64,000 nucleotides of DNA from Closterium sp. Naga37s-1 (taxonomy: Eukaryota; Streptophyta; Zygnematophyceae; Desmidiales; Closteriaceae), in NCBI GenBank assembly GCA_947471745.1, contig CANJKZ010000080.1, positions 3,574,001-3,638,000 of the forward strand. The letters are read 5' to 3'. Positions 44,917 to 54,743 of this stretch are shown here, piece by piece; within the stretch, counting starts at the first letter, position 1; each line of letters opens with the position of its first letter. The notes beneath the pieces are model-generated. The model was not told the DNA's origin. It worked only from the letters and a program-made list of their open reading frames with translations, and made no database searches. Position numbers and translations under genes: made by a program.

Positions 44917-45552
44917 ATATTGTTGGCGTTCTGGCTGGGGTTTGGTTGAGAGACGAGAACAGGCTGGAGGGGATGGAGGAAGAGACAGAACAGAACATCA
45001 CAATCTTCCCAACCCCAGACACATGGCGCGTCGACCACAGGAGTCGCGGCCTATGCGCTGGCACAAGCATCTTGCAAAGTTGGATAAGGGACAAGTTTCA
45101 TGGCTAGGTGGGAAGCACGTGCCACCAGCAACTTGCATTGTTGGCCGTGTTTTTCAAGCGTGTTAAGTCAGCGGCGCACTGTGATTGGAAGATGTTACAG
45201 CATTACTGTGGTTCCAGGCTGGGCGCGGTGTGGTGTTGCGCCACCCAGGCAAAAATAAACAGTGCGACAGTCACGGAGCGTAATTTACGCTGTACCAGGT
45301 CGGTGGTTGGGTACACTAGGCCCGGGGAAAATGCAGTATTCGCGCCAGGACGAGTCTCGACACTATCCTGACTCATCAGGGCTGTACCTACAGCGCTATC
45401 CTGAGGGCCCAGTATGAAAAATTACCATTATACTGATATCACAGGACAGGCATTTGCATTATGCTGTTTTTACAGGAGAGGCACTAAACACCTATCCTGA
45501 ATTCAGGAGAATCAGGATCAATTATCCTGATAACGTAGGCCCTGAATAAAAG

Positions 45553-45837
45553 GTTAGGGTCGTGGTGTGCAGTGCAGTGTGCGCAGTAAGAAAAATCACA
45601 ATTATATAGGATGTGTGTGGTTCCAGCCAGTATTTCATATCCAGTAACAGGTCAGTGTATCTCCTTCATTCATGTAGAAAATATTCATTTGCACTATTGA
45701 GTTGAAATACGCACTACATGGTGGGGATAGAATGACTTCTTGGATTTTGGCAAACAAGGTGTGCAAGCAGGCTTATAAGGTTATGAAGACGCTCAACTAC
45801 ATGGAAGTATAATGGCTGTGTGGTGAAGTCCATTCTC
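45553..45837 (+). other. Displaced 3' flank of HIR copy 1
   Basis: The sequence begins GGTTAGGGTCG and resembles that after HIR copy 2 at 49527 onward, so it is the former 3' UTR or flank of copy 1 pushed away by the hAT insertion. Confidence 0.65.
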
Positions 45838-45840
45838 TAA

Positions 45841-45997
45841 GGACGCGTCCCCTCCAGCTCGATCGTGCAAAAACCGATCTTTGACCGCGTCAAAAACCCG
45901 CGTATTGCATTCAAAACTTCTAGACGTTTTTTGAACCACGTGAAAAATCGATTCTACGTAGGATCGATCGCAGGATTGGCGTTCAGGTGACGCGTCC
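45841..45997. mobile_element. Small Tourist-like MITE
   Basis: GGACGCGTC and GACGCGTCC form the inverted ends. The 157-bp element is flanked by TAA (45838-45840 and 45998-46000). The interior can fold back (GATCGATCG and related words). PIF/Harbinger-type by target site. Confidence 0.75.
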
Positions 45998-46000
45998 TAA

Positions 46001-46625
46001 GTGCACTCGCTAACAGAGGGAAAGGAACCCTTGCAATTCCGGTTTGTTCGGCTACCTTTCCGGACCGTCACCCGCAGAGCAGTGCCCTGACACTGGGGTG
46101 TGCCTTCTCGCGCGTCCGAGTTTTTGTCTCACTTTCTCACATCAGTTGCTGTGGTCCGACCAGGGCTGGTCGGAGCAGAGAGCGAACAGAAAAGGGCCCT
46201 GGTCGGACCAAAGGCAGCATGCAGGCGTTGCGTCCAGGGTCTTGGCTACTTCGCTTCACCTGCCTGCTTCGCGTCGCAAGACCCTAGTTCCGTCCCCATC
46301 ACTCTACCTAGCCATGCAGAGGCCAGGGATGCATGGCCCTACCGTCGCGTCAGTGCGCTTTGGGAGGCGACTCGGGAGCGGCTCGTATCGTGAATCTCAG
46401 AAGTTTGCACGGTTCTTACCTGGTACTACTAGTAGTAGTGACTGCCTTCGCATCACACAAAGGGGGCTGTTTCTTAGCCAGGCTTCCACGTCTCGTTTTC
46501 CTTCTAATTCCGCTAGTAGTACGTGACACATCGTTCCTTGCGCTCACATATCTCGAGTCTAGCTAACCGATTTCCTGCTGGATCCCTCTCGGCTTTCGTC
46601 TCCGCTCCTCCGCCCGTCAACTTCC
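46001..46625 (+). promoter_or_regulatory. Upstream region of HIR copy 2
   Basis: A diverged duplicate of the region before HIR copy 1, most similar over the last about 200 bp up to the start codon. Open frames here are not supported as genes. Confidence 0.5.
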
Positions 46626-49526
46626 ATGGCGGACGGGAGCAGCTCTGAGATTCCATCGTCGTGTGGCTTCTTCGCTTGCATCCCGCAGTCGCAGTGTAAC
46701 ACGGGCTTATAGAGAAACGCCCTTAAAAGCACAATAAAGACCCAGGCTTATAAATGATTGCCCACAAAAGGGTCACTAGTAGGCTTATAAAAACGCCAAC
46801 AATAAAACACACAAGGTAAACTAGCTCCTAAGATAACTTTGAGTCTTCTAGACTTGGTAGTTGAAGCTTGGAGAGTGATAGAGTAGCTTCCACCAAAGGG
46901 ATAGTTGGAGCTTAGAGCACTTTGTGAGGGAAAAGTTCTGTACTTAGAGAGAAATCCCATTTCCAAAAATTGATCAATTGGAGTTGGGAATGAGAGAATG
47001 AGCCTTGGAGCTCCAAACCCTTCCTCAATACCCCTTGGGGAGCTCCACCTCCTCCATGGCAACAAGGGCAAGGAGCTCCTTAAGGTGAGTTTGCTTAGGT
47101 GGCATGTTGGTTGGATTTGCAACCAATGAGAGCAACTTATTTGTGATAAGTATTGTCTGGTTACCTGTTGTAACTTGTAACAGCAGCATTGAAATGTTAT
47201 TGGTTTGAATGTCCACCAATGCAAAGGTTGGGTTGGTTCCCAACCTTGTTTGTCTTTTAGTGGGTGGTGATTCACAATTGTGGACCAATCAACAATCATC
47301 CCTTCCAACCCTTTCTTCCCGTAAGTCGCTACCTTGCGTAGGTAGCGCTTTAGAGAGCCTTAGCTAGAATAGTCGCTAGGGTAGGTAGGTGATGCGTTAC
47401 ACGCAGGTTAGCTCCTGCTCGTTCACCCTCATTATAGCGTACCTCGTTATCGATGCACATTAGAAAAATACGGTATTAGCGACATATTACGTATATGTTT
47501 TCGTGTGTGCATGTTGCAGGTGGGAATATTCGAGAGATGGGGAAAATTCTCCCACGTCGCAGATCCCGGACTGCGCTGTTTCAATCCTTTCCTTGGGACT
47601 TGGATGGCGGGAAAACTGTCGCTCCGCGTGCAACAGCTAGACGTGCGATGCGAAACCAAAACGAAGGTGAATTGTATGTATTTCCCTCGTTGTCATGCTC
47701 TTCTCGCCGCCTCGTTCGTGACGTTGATATGTTCAGTCCCGAATGATGAAGGCGAATTTTAATTGCTGTTTTGTATACGATTCTTTTACATCCTACTTCT
47801 TGCAGGACAATGTGTTTGTGACGGTGGTGTGTTCCGTCCAGTACCGGGTGATGAAGGACCATGCAGACGATGCGTTCTACGAGCTCCAGAATCCTCGCGA
47901 GCAGATTCAGTCCTACGTCTTTGATGGTATGCAGTGTAACAAGGGGATTACAAGGGGATTGTGTTGCTGGTCTTGATTTCAGTCTTTGATGTCTTGCACT
48001 CTGGGTTTCCATAGACGTTTCACAGTGGACGGTTGTGCAATAGCTGACCCTGTGTACGTGTCTTGGTGTGGGCATGTGCATGTGTATATGTGTGCGTGCC
48101 GCATGCATACGTGCTTGCGTGCGTGTGTGGTGGTGGGGGGGGTGGAGTGGGTGTGGGCATCCCACTACAGTGGTGCGAGCCAGTGTTCCCCGCATAGAGC
48201 TGGATGAAGTGTTTGAACAGAAGAACGAGATTGCCAAGAATGTGGAGGAGGAGCTTGAAAAGGTAATATCAATGCATGAGGTTTCAAGGAGTGTAGATTG
48301 CTGGGTGGGGTTGGTTACCTCCTGCATGAAGCCTACTGTCCTACTGGCCAAGTGTCTTGTACCGTATCTTCTACTTGGTTACCTCCCGTTGTCACAAGCT
48401 GTGTTTTGAGTCGACTTAGAACACTCCTGTTTGAGTCGACGCAAAACAAGACTTGTACGGTATCTTCTACTTGGTTACCTCTGCTCTACTCGGTTACCTC
48501 TGCTTTGTCTCAAGCTCCTTTGTGTACAAGTTTGCGTGCGCGCTGACAATTCCCCTCGCTGACAAGTACCCTGTCCCTAAAATTATTTCTGCTGCTCTCT
48601 GCTTCTAAACTTTCCTATGCCTGTTGTTACAGGTGATGACAGCGTATGGCTACACCATTCAGCAAACCCTCATCGTGGACATTGAGCCTGATGCCACCGT
48701 ACGCAGAGCCATGAATGAAATCAATGCTGGTAAAGCCATAGCTCTCTGCTCACTGATCTGCTAAAGTTTGTTTCCTGTCATGTTAGGCTGGCTGCACCTT
48801 TGTTCTGACTTCCTTTTCACAACAATCTCAGCTTTTTTCGAGGTTGATTTCGTTCTCTCACCTTCTTATTCTGTTTCCTTTCTGTGCTGCCCAAACGTGA
48901 GCAGCTCAGCGCATGCGCATGGCAGCACAGGAGAAGGCAGAGGCCGAGAAGATCCTTCAAGTGAAGCGTGCCGAAGCTGAAGCCGAGGCAAAGTACCTCT
49001 CGGGTGTTGGTGTGGCTCGGCAGAGGCAGGTGCGTCCTCAAAAGCCAACCTGCTGCGTACCTTTAAAAGCCAACCTTTTACATACTTTGCTATGCCAACC
49101 TGCTGTGCTCGTTTATGAGCCAACCCGCCACCTACACTGCTCTTTTTGCTACTTGTCATTCTGGCATACTGAGCTACTTCTTGGTTCCGACAATTTGCAA
49201 ATTAGTACCACTTTTTCCTTTCCTCACGCACTTTTGCATTCCCTAGATCTTCCTGCATCCTTCGCCACCTGTGCCGCTCACCTGTGCAGGCAATTGTGGA
49301 CGGGCTGAGAGAGAGCGTCCTCGCATTCTCACATGAAGTGGCAGGAACAACACCCAAGGATGTGTTGGATATGGTGCTTGTAACGCAGTACTTTGACACA
49401 ATGAAGGATATAGGCGCGTCAGCCAAGAGCAACACGGTGTTCATTCCACATGCGCCATCTCAGATTGCTGACATTTCTGCCCAGATTTGGAATGGGATGC
49501 TGCAAGGAAACATTAAGCAGGAATAG
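46626..49526 (+). CDS. HIR protein (SPFH/band-7 family), copy 2, exon 1 junction interrupted
   Basis: Exons: 46626-46694, 47520-47666, 47806-47926, 48171-48262, 48633-48729, 48905-49029 and 49290-49526. All splice phases are the same as in copy 1, giving 295 residues if exon 1 is used. The protein is nearly identical to copy 1 across exons 2-7 (for example [23 protein letters not shown] in both, differing outside). Exon 1 starts [15 protein letters not shown], two residues longer. A 707-bp solo LTR lies exactly after the last base of exon 1, so the original donor (CGCAG|GTTAGC, 47402-47412) is now separated from the start. The first base after exon 1 is T, then GTAAC, so a shifted donor is conceivable. 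Expression may need another first exon. Confidence 0.85.
46695..47401 (+). mobile_element. Probable solo LTR in HIR copy 2
   Basis: The 707-bp insert begins TGTAAC and ends GTTACA, flanked by the 5-bp duplication CGCAG (46690-46694 and 47402-47406), as LTR elements leave after LTR-LTR recombination. No internal retroelement parts and no second LTR are seen in the window. Confidence 0.75.
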
Positions 49527-51999
49527 AAGGTTAGGGTCGGCGTCTGTAGTGTGTGTGCAAGAAGCAAATGCATGTCATATGAGATGTGTACGTACAGTTC
49601 CAGTACTACCATACCTCTCTGTTAATGAAGAGAGCATCGCCTTCATGTATGTCAAAATTCACCGTACACTAGTGAGGTGAAGCGGGCAGTACTTGATGGT
49701 GGGGGTTGGGTTGGGATGGGATGGTTGGGTTGAGTTTGACAATCAAGGTCACACAGTTGCTGTCCCAACTGGTAAATGAAATTAACTGCTGAGTGGAACA
49801 AATCAAATGCTAGTGAAGTTAATTTACTATTCTGAGGTGTGCCATGAAGATTCGTTTGGACGTAGTTGCTTTTGAGGAGATGGGTGTACTCATCAACTGA
49901 TAGATGTAACGTTGAGCATTCCAGGACACGTGGGTTCTCTTGACTGGATGTTGCTTTCTTACGTTTTTTTCGTTGGCATGGGAGCGAGCTGGTGGCGTCA
50001 AAACCTGGTCATCAAGGTTGTTGAGTCACAGCTCAGCTGTTTCGCGAGTGCGATATTTTACTGCTCAATCTCCGCCACAGAATGAGGTTCCGATATTTGT
50101 TTTCTACCACGCTGAAGCCACTTTGTCCGTGGACCCTGGAGATTCACTCTACGAAATGCTTGTGGGAATGTCAAGCGCGCCTATCAGCGTGAGTGAGACT
50201 GGACAGGTGGCAGCACTTACCAGTGGCGCCTTGAGAGGGTCATCATTTTCTCGTGCTTCTGGACATGAAGACTCGGGAATACTTTTGTGATTTTTTTACT
50301 CCTGGCATACGTCACCTTCGATTCCGAAATCTCACATTTTGCATCTTCCACAAGTTTTTTGGGGCTGAATTGCCTCCTTAGGCCTGACAGCTGATTCCAC
50401 GCAGGCAAATGGTAGCTGCTTCATCGTGTGGATCTTGAATGGCTCCCCCAATAACAAGAGATCATGATTATGCTGTTCAGACGACGCGTCAGCGTCACAT
50501 TCGGCAGCCTCACAGGTGGCTGCTCAATGCTCCCCTCCCTCTCCATGGATCTCACCCCGGAATGAATTGGTGGCCACATTTCTGGGTTCTCTATTCCACT
50601 ATGGTCAGCAAACTGTATATTTCCCAGAATTTTAGCGATTCTACCAAGTGGGATGCCCATTTTTAGTGCAACAAACCCATCGTTTTTCTCACACTCTGGG
50701 AAGCAAGCACTTGTTCGTTTCAACAAGATGCTCATAAATTCAAACAGCAGCCTGACCACTGTGCGGATGGTGCGAACTACTCACATCCACGAACAAGATG
50801 CTGCTGAGGGGAACACAGTGCCCTGCCCACGCACACAGATGGGGGTGATGACGATTTGCTCCCCAACCAGCAGCAACCCTTGCAGCTGAATCCTTTTCAT
50901 CCATGCGACTTGCTGATGTGGCTGCTTCCTGCCCCCTAAAGCCAGCCACAAGAGGAGGACGAAGGGTCAAGGTTGTGGATGGGAACCTGTTGTTTGAGGG
51001 CAGAACAGAACAGAACAGAAAGAGTGTCGCCGTAGCCACGCGAATGCATTTCGTCACATTTTCCATTGTGATCCGGCAGCAAAATGCGTTACAGCATGCG
51101 GCGAATTCAGGCCGTGAATCGAGCTGGAAGGGAACCTTGAAATCTACGAGTGTTTTCTTGTTTGCAGTGGAACTTCAAGTGCGTGGTGTTCGCTGCCCTG
51201 CGTCACGTGCGACCGCATGAGAGCTCCTTCGTCATGTGGCCATAGTCCGCTCTCGCCTCCATTCTCTGTACACCGTGGCAACTGACGTAAAACCGACCAA
51301 CCATAAACGAGAATGACTCGCGGCGTGCCTGTACCGCCTAGCCTGTCCCATTTCGTGCCTTGATATTCCCAGACATTTCAAGCCGCTCGTATCCATCTTT
51401 CCTGCCCCCCAATCAGGCAGCGAGACGCGTTGCCTGGGTCGCTAAAACCATAAAAATCGGGGGTTGGGTTTCGGTGAAACAAGACCTGGCACGGGACGGA
51501 ACACGATGACCACAGATATTTCCCAGCGATGACCTGCTGCGAGTTGCTGTGAATCTTGCCTGCATTTGCCTAACTTCTGTTTTCTTAGGTAATTGTTGCC
51601 CATTGCCCAGCGCCCACGCTTCACATTCCTGCCCCCTGCCTGAACACACACACACACATGGCACTGTTCGGTAGCCCTCCACTCCTCCATAGAACGCCTG
51701 CCCCGCATCCAATCCTTCGCTCAGCCGCAGACTCGCAACGAACCATCAACGCCACGCCACGCCACCCTTCCCTGTTCCACAATTTCCGTCTTTCACTCGC
51801 CATCCTCTCGGCACCTGCTTTACTCCTCACCTCAACCTCCTAGTCTCAGCACATTTAGATTAAAGGCCGCTGTTTCATATTTCTCACCGTTCCAGAAGTC
51901 TCGTCCTTCGACGCATCCTCTAATTCCAGAAACACTTGATCTGCTGTCAACCACAGGATTACCTGTGCCACCGCTAGACTCGTACTACATCTAGCAATT
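49527..51999. other. Unassigned region between HIR copy 2 and the B-box gene
   Basis: The first about 200 bp are the 3' flank of HIR copy 2. Beyond that no gene is recognised. A possible exon follows a CCGCCACAG acceptor near 50080 (NEVPIFVFYHAEATLSVDPG), and minus-strand frames at 50421-51066 are open, but none matches a known family. A short CA run lies near 51645. The last part presumably holds the B-box gene promoter and 5' UTR. Confidence 0.4.
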
Positions 52000-53586
52000 A
52001 TGTCAGTTTTTCCAACACATTCCGTAGTTCCGACTCTTCTCCCATCAGCCTTTTCCTTGGTCTCCCGTACATCTTCCGCCATGGCCTCTTCCGCCGTTTG
52101 CGCCTTGTGCCCGGCACCCGCGACCGTCCACTGCCCCGCTGACAGCGCCAATCTCTGCGCGTCGTGCGATCTCGCAGTGCACAGCGCCAACACCATCGTG
52201 CACAGACACGTGCGCACCGTCCTCTGCCGCTGCTGCGCCGCCCCCACGACCGTGCAGATCTGCGGCCTCCCCGCATCCACCGCCGCCACTCCCCCTTGCA
52301 TCTGCGCCTCCTGCATGATGCCTCTGCTCTGGCCGTCCACGGGATTCCCTGGAACGAACGCGGGTAACCTGGTTACCAACTCGCAGACGTCTGGGCCGTG
52401 CCCGCAGAGCTTAGCGGCTGCTACGGGTAGCCTACTGCCGGAAGGGCTTACGTCCGGTTCGGAGCGGCATCTGCAGGGGTTCTTAAACGCTAGCTCGACT
52501 TTCTCCCTCGGGAACACCGCTGCTGCGCCGCCTCTCATGACCCATCTCCCGCGCCCGGCGGGGTTCGTGACGGGTGTCCGGGGTGGGCTTGTCCAGGCGG
52601 CGACTGTGACGCAGCTTGACGATAACTCTCCAATCAGCGTCCTCACGACGGAGTCTGACGTTTTCCGTTCGACGGATTTCGTCAACCAGCAACCGCGAGA
52701 GAAGATGCCACAGGAAGGGCTGTTTCACAGAGTACCGTCTCAGGACATGTTTCCTGGGTCGTTCCGACCAGAGGGGTTGATTCGACTGGAGGAAGCTGAG
52801 TCGTATCGAGCCTGCGAGCAGCAGCAGCAGCAGGAGCAACGTGAACACAGCCCGCTCACTCTGTCTCTCTTCCCCCTCTCCGCCGACGAAAGATCGTCCG
52901 CCGGGGGAATGGCGCGCAGAATTCACACTGATGTAACGGACGATAGCCGCGTGTCGTGCTGCGCTGTCCCGCCGCTGATTCCGGTCGACGAGCCGCAGAG
53001 GAAGCGGCAGCGGGTGCAGGCAGGGAGTGGCGTCGGCGCGTCGCGAGCAGCGTCGGCGTTTGTCCCCTTTGTAAGCGAGACTTGCACCCAGGTGAAGCAA
53101 TTCGATGGTGCATCGACAATGGATGGGACGGGTCTGGGGAAGAGGCCATATGACGCGTGCGAGAAGCAGCAATTTCCGTCAACTGCGGAGGCAACAGGGG
53201 CAGCAGCACCAGGAGCGGAGCCTGCGCGGGGAAAGCTGGGCAAGACTGCTTCCGCGCGGCTCCGCCACGTGCTGCTGACGTGGCAGTCACGTTTAGGGCT
53301 TCAAGTACCCACCGTTCGCGCATTGGCTTTCCACATGCTTCAGCGCGTTCTGCTGCGGCTACAGCCGACGGATATGGCGGCGGAGTCGCTGCGCGTGCTG
53401 CTGGCCGCGTGTCTGTGGGTCGCGGCTAAGAATGAGGAGAACCAGAAGTGTGTACCGAAAGCGAAAGCGGTTGCTGCTGTAGCGAAGGTGCCTGTATCGC
53501 GTCTGGCTTCTTGTGAGATTGAGGTGCTGAAGATGCTGGACTGGCAGCCTCAGAAGGGGTTTAACAGCGAGACTCACGGATTTTGA
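52000..53586 (+). CDS. B-box zinc finger protein with C-terminal cyclin fold
   Basis: A single exon of 528 residues from 52000; an internal ATG at 52081 (MASSAVCALC) starts right at the finger and is the more likely start. The CONSTANS-type B-box reads CALCPAPATVHCPADSANLCASCDLAVH..N..VHRH, with all Zn ligands present. A second, degenerate box follows (CRCCAAPTTVQIC...CICASC). The middle is disordered with a Gln run and a basic patch (PQRKRQRVQ). The last about 110 residues read as a cyclin N-terminal box: LLTWQSRLGLQVPTVRALAF, then LRVLLAACLWVAAKNEEN, then IEVLKMLDWQP. No CCT domain is seen. B-boxes mediate protein contacts in plant light and flowering regulators; a cyclin box could bind a CDK. 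It ends with a short tail after the first cyclin fold. Confidence 0.85.
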   Translation: MSVFPTHSVVPTLLPSAFSLVSRTSSAMASSAVCALCPAPATVHCPADSANLCASCDLAVHSANTIVHRHVRTVLCRCCAAPTTVQICGLPASTAATPPCICASCMMPLLWPSTGFPGTNAGNLVTNSQTSGPCPQSLAAATGSLLPEGLTSGSERHLQGFLNASSTFSLGNTAAAPPLMTHLPRPAGFVTGVRGGLVQAATVTQLDDNSPISVLTTESDVFRSTDFVNQQPREKMPQEGLFHRVPSQDMFPGSFRPEGLIRLEEAESYRACEQQQQQEQREHSPLTLSLFPLSADERSSAGGMARRIHTDVTDDSRVSCCAVPPLIPVDEPQRKRQRVQAGSGVGASRAASAFVPFVSETCTQVKQFDGASTMDGTGLGKRPYDACEKQQFPSTAEATGAAAPGAEPARGKLGKTASARLRHVLLTWQSRLGLQVPTVRALAFHMLQRVLLRLQPTDMAAESLRVLLAACLWVAAKNEENQKCVPKAKAVAAVAKVPVSRLASCEIEVLKMLDWQPQKGFNSETHGF

Positions 53587-54064
53587 GAGACCCTGATTTG
53601 GAGATGACCCTATTTGAAGCTTCCATTTTGCTGTCACTAGTTTTCGTCCTGGGTGCCAAGTTTAGACTTGATGACTTGGCAATGCTGTGCCTAGCAAGCT
53701 CACGGCTCTGCTTGCTGCAGCAGCCTAGTTCTAGGTAGACTTGTAGGAATATTGCTTACTCTCTTGCCCATAGCATGTCTATCCAGGCCTTCACATTTCA
53801 GTGCGATTTTTTCACTTGATACCTAGCTACTACCTCCTGATGTCTCGGTGATGTTCTATGCTTCATCTGCCCAGTCCTCACCCTCTCCTGGGTAGCTCTC
53901 GACGGCTACTTACCATGTGTTAGCAATGGGTACAAAACATCGCGATACACTCAGTAGACCTGCCAATATCAAAGACATCACAGATGGGTGGGGATCGGCG
54001 AATGTGTGTGGCATTTGAAGTAAATGTGCTCCAGGGTCCTGATAAGGGTCCTGATAAAACCAGT
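53587..54064. other. 3' flank of the B-box gene
   Basis: No gene is seen. It is probably the 3' UTR and spacer. Confidence 0.45.
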
Positions 54065-54068
54065 TTAA

Positions 54069-54492
54069 AACCGGGGTGCACATTCAGCTGAATGTGCATC
54101 AAAGGTTATCCCTTGACTGAGTGGGTTACGAGGTGTGCTTTCAACCCCTTCAAGTCGAAATTCGTTTCCCCCCTCCCCCGCAATTTCGTTTCCCCACGCC
54201 CCCGCAATTTCATTTCCCCCTCCCCGTCGAAATTCGTTTCCCCCCTCCCCCGCAATTTTGTTTCCCCCCTCCCCCGCAATTTCGTTTCCCCCCCCTCCCG
54301 CCAATCTGTTTCATCCCTCCCGCCATTCGGTTTCACCCACTCCCGCCATTTCACCCCCTCCCGCCACCTACGAAATGCCCGAAGCTCTAGCGGAATCATT
54401 TTTTTGTCGCCCCTCGTGAGCCAATCACTGTTTTTCTCCAAACCCCCTTCCCAACATCTCAAGCCGAACCGCGTTGAATGTGCACCCTGGTT
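54069..54492. mobile_element. TIR element with TTAA (or TA) target, carrying a minisatellite
   Basis: The ends AACCGGGGTGCACATTC and GAATGTGCACCCTGGTT are inverted with one mismatch and are flanked by TTAA (54065-54068 and 54493-54496), so piggyBac-like; a TA target cannot be excluded because the ends are palindromic. The interior is mostly a tandem array of about 23-bp units (CGCAATTTCGTTTCCCCCCT type, about 54155-54360). Prolines and other low-complexity frames here are artefacts. Confidence 0.7.
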
Positions 54493-54743
54493 TTAAACCG
54501 TCTGAAATCCATGCAAAACGTTCAGAAACGCAAACGAATCGTATTACACCGCTCCAGGGCAACCACTTGTTGACTCAAAACAGTTTCTCAATTGAGACGA
54601 GACAAGATAGTGCTTGCAGTCAGAACAGGCAGGCAAGGCTCAGTTGAGGCGAGGACGAGCAATATCACTCTGCTTTGGTACCCACACGGATGCGCCTACC
54701 ACACACGGCTCCCCTTTTCCTTCCAACTCCAAGCCACCCACCA

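Larger units (their letters stand above)
40645..45544. mobile_element. Composite hAT transposon, 4.9 kb
   Basis: The outer ends CAGGGCCTCAGATTCG (left) and CGTAGGCCCTG (right, minus CAGGGCCTACG) are flanked by a perfect 8-bp duplication AATAAAAG (40637-40644 and 45545-45552). Removing it restores the 3' end of HIR copy 1, which then matches copy 2 (AGGTTAGGGTCG). Inside, a second right-hand end with the full CAGGGCCTCAGATTCGTTTT repeat lies at 41991 without a matching duplication. The left 1.35 kb is thus a MITE-like hAT relative and the right part carries the transposase; they moved together as one unit. A mariner-like element is nested at 40794-41322. Confidence 0.87.

Noticed and set aside
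44543-45166. Plus-strand genes at the right end of the hAT element
   Set aside because: Frames lie opposite the Pro-rich N-terminus of the transposase and its 5' flank; no motif.
50421-51066. Minus-strand gene between HIR copy 2 and the B-box gene
   Set aside because: Two open frames could be joined, but no known motif and no clear splice support were found.
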